Source: JBDTMC01 sp039934475 (GTDB lineage Bacteria; Acidobacteriota; Terriglobia; Bryobacterales; Bryobacteraceae). From it: a DNA stretch of 26,603 nt. Shown here one piece after another: positions 26,333 through 26,603 of the stretch; positions within the stretch are counted from its first letter, which is position 1; each line of letters opens with the position of its first letter. Made by a program: the position numbers and the translations under genes. The notes below the pieces were generated by a model, which did not search any database, was not told where the DNA came from, and saw only the letters and a program-made list of their open reading frames with translations. The stretch is from the NCBI GenBank assembly GCA_039934475.1, contig JBDTMC010000044.1:1-26603 (forward strand). Direction: 5' to 3'.

Positions 26333-26603
26333 ATGAGATATTCTGTATTCGGGGCCTTGATTTTGGCCGTCAGCGCCGTGGCCGGCAATCCGGTGGACGC
26401 GGTGAATAGAGACCGTCACGGTGTCGCTCTAAAGGGGTACGATCCAGTCGCGTACTTCGAACAGAGCCAGCCAGTGAAAGGATTGCCGCAGTTCACTTAT
26501 TCGTGGATGGGCGCGACTTGGAACTTCGCCAGCGATGCCGATCTGAAAAAGTTTCAGGCGTCGCCGGAGAAATATGCGCCCCAGTTTGGCGGCTACTGCG
26601 CTT
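26333..26603 (+). CDS. YHS-domain protein, exported (partial, runs off the right edge)
   Basis: The first 90 codons are present. Residues 1-18 form a signal peptide (FGALILAVSAVAG). The mature part reads GVALKGYDPVAYF, then a GATWNFASDADLKKF segment and a PEKYAPQFGGYCA segment, which is the YHS-domain pattern of small secreted proteins thought to bind metal. The ATG at 26333 has only GAAGG very close upstream, so the ribosome site is poor. It is divergent from the SDR2 redox operon. Confidence 0.8.
   Translation, partial: MRYSVFGALILAVSAVAGNPVDAVNRDRHGVALKGYDPVAYFEQSQPVKGLPQFTYSWMGATWNFASDADLKKFQASPEKYAPQFGGYCA

Overview
The window is GC-rich, densely coded chromosomal DNA from a heterotrophic soil-type bacterium. 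Gene content and protein style suggest an acidobacterium near Bryobacterales/Solibacter: secreted GH3, a GH63-like and debranching-enzyme pair, ECF sigma/zinc-finger anti-sigma, DinB-like, NRDE and DedA/ATP-grasp genes, and a Rieske/ferric-reductase fusion. This placement is an inference, since no rRNA or other marker gene is present. I found no tRNA, rRNA, CRISPR array, transposase or phage gene.

Layout. 1-3104 (minus): ATP-type PEP carboxykinase followed at once by a secreted GH3 cut by the window edge. 3136-4650 (plus): a small secreted protein and an iron-sulfur APS reductase (cysH). 4666-8508: a LysR regulator divergent from a dehydrogenase cassette (SDR, zinc alcohol dehydrogenase, a broken carboxymuconolactone-decarboxylase-like gene, cupin). 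8808-11202: a DapA-family aldolase/lyase, a DM13-like secreted protein and an alpha/beta hydrolase with an RR signal. 11143-16919 (minus): a tightly coupled GH63-like / debranching enzyme / LtrA operon. 17033-18558 (minus): anti-sigma factor and ECF sigma factor. 18663-19183 is a strip of gene relics (VOC, GMC oxidoreductase, an unidentified piece, aquaporin-like). 19261-22189 (plus): DinB-like, NRDE/TANGO2-type Ntn hydrolase, and a DedA-ATP-grasp fusion. 22263-26230 (minus): an operon of two SDRs (one like glucose 1-dehydrogenase), two tiny membrane proteins, a ferric-reductase/Rieske fusion, a cysteine-motif membrane-anchored protein and DoxX. 26333 to the end (plus): a YHS-domain protein cut by the edge.

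How they work together. The minus operon at 22.3-26.2 kb reads as a membrane redox module. SDR1, the 66-aa protein, a 35-aa ORF, the heme/Rieske fusion and its cysteine partner are chained by 1-4 base stop/start overlaps. DinB, NRDE and DedA-ATP-grasp form a second compact set whose joint job is not known to me. The GH63/GDE pair points to alpha-glucan or compatible-solute glucoside turnover. The LysR cassette looks like a small-molecule oxidation pathway that has recently decayed: its CMD gene has lost its 5' end and carries a one-base frameshift.
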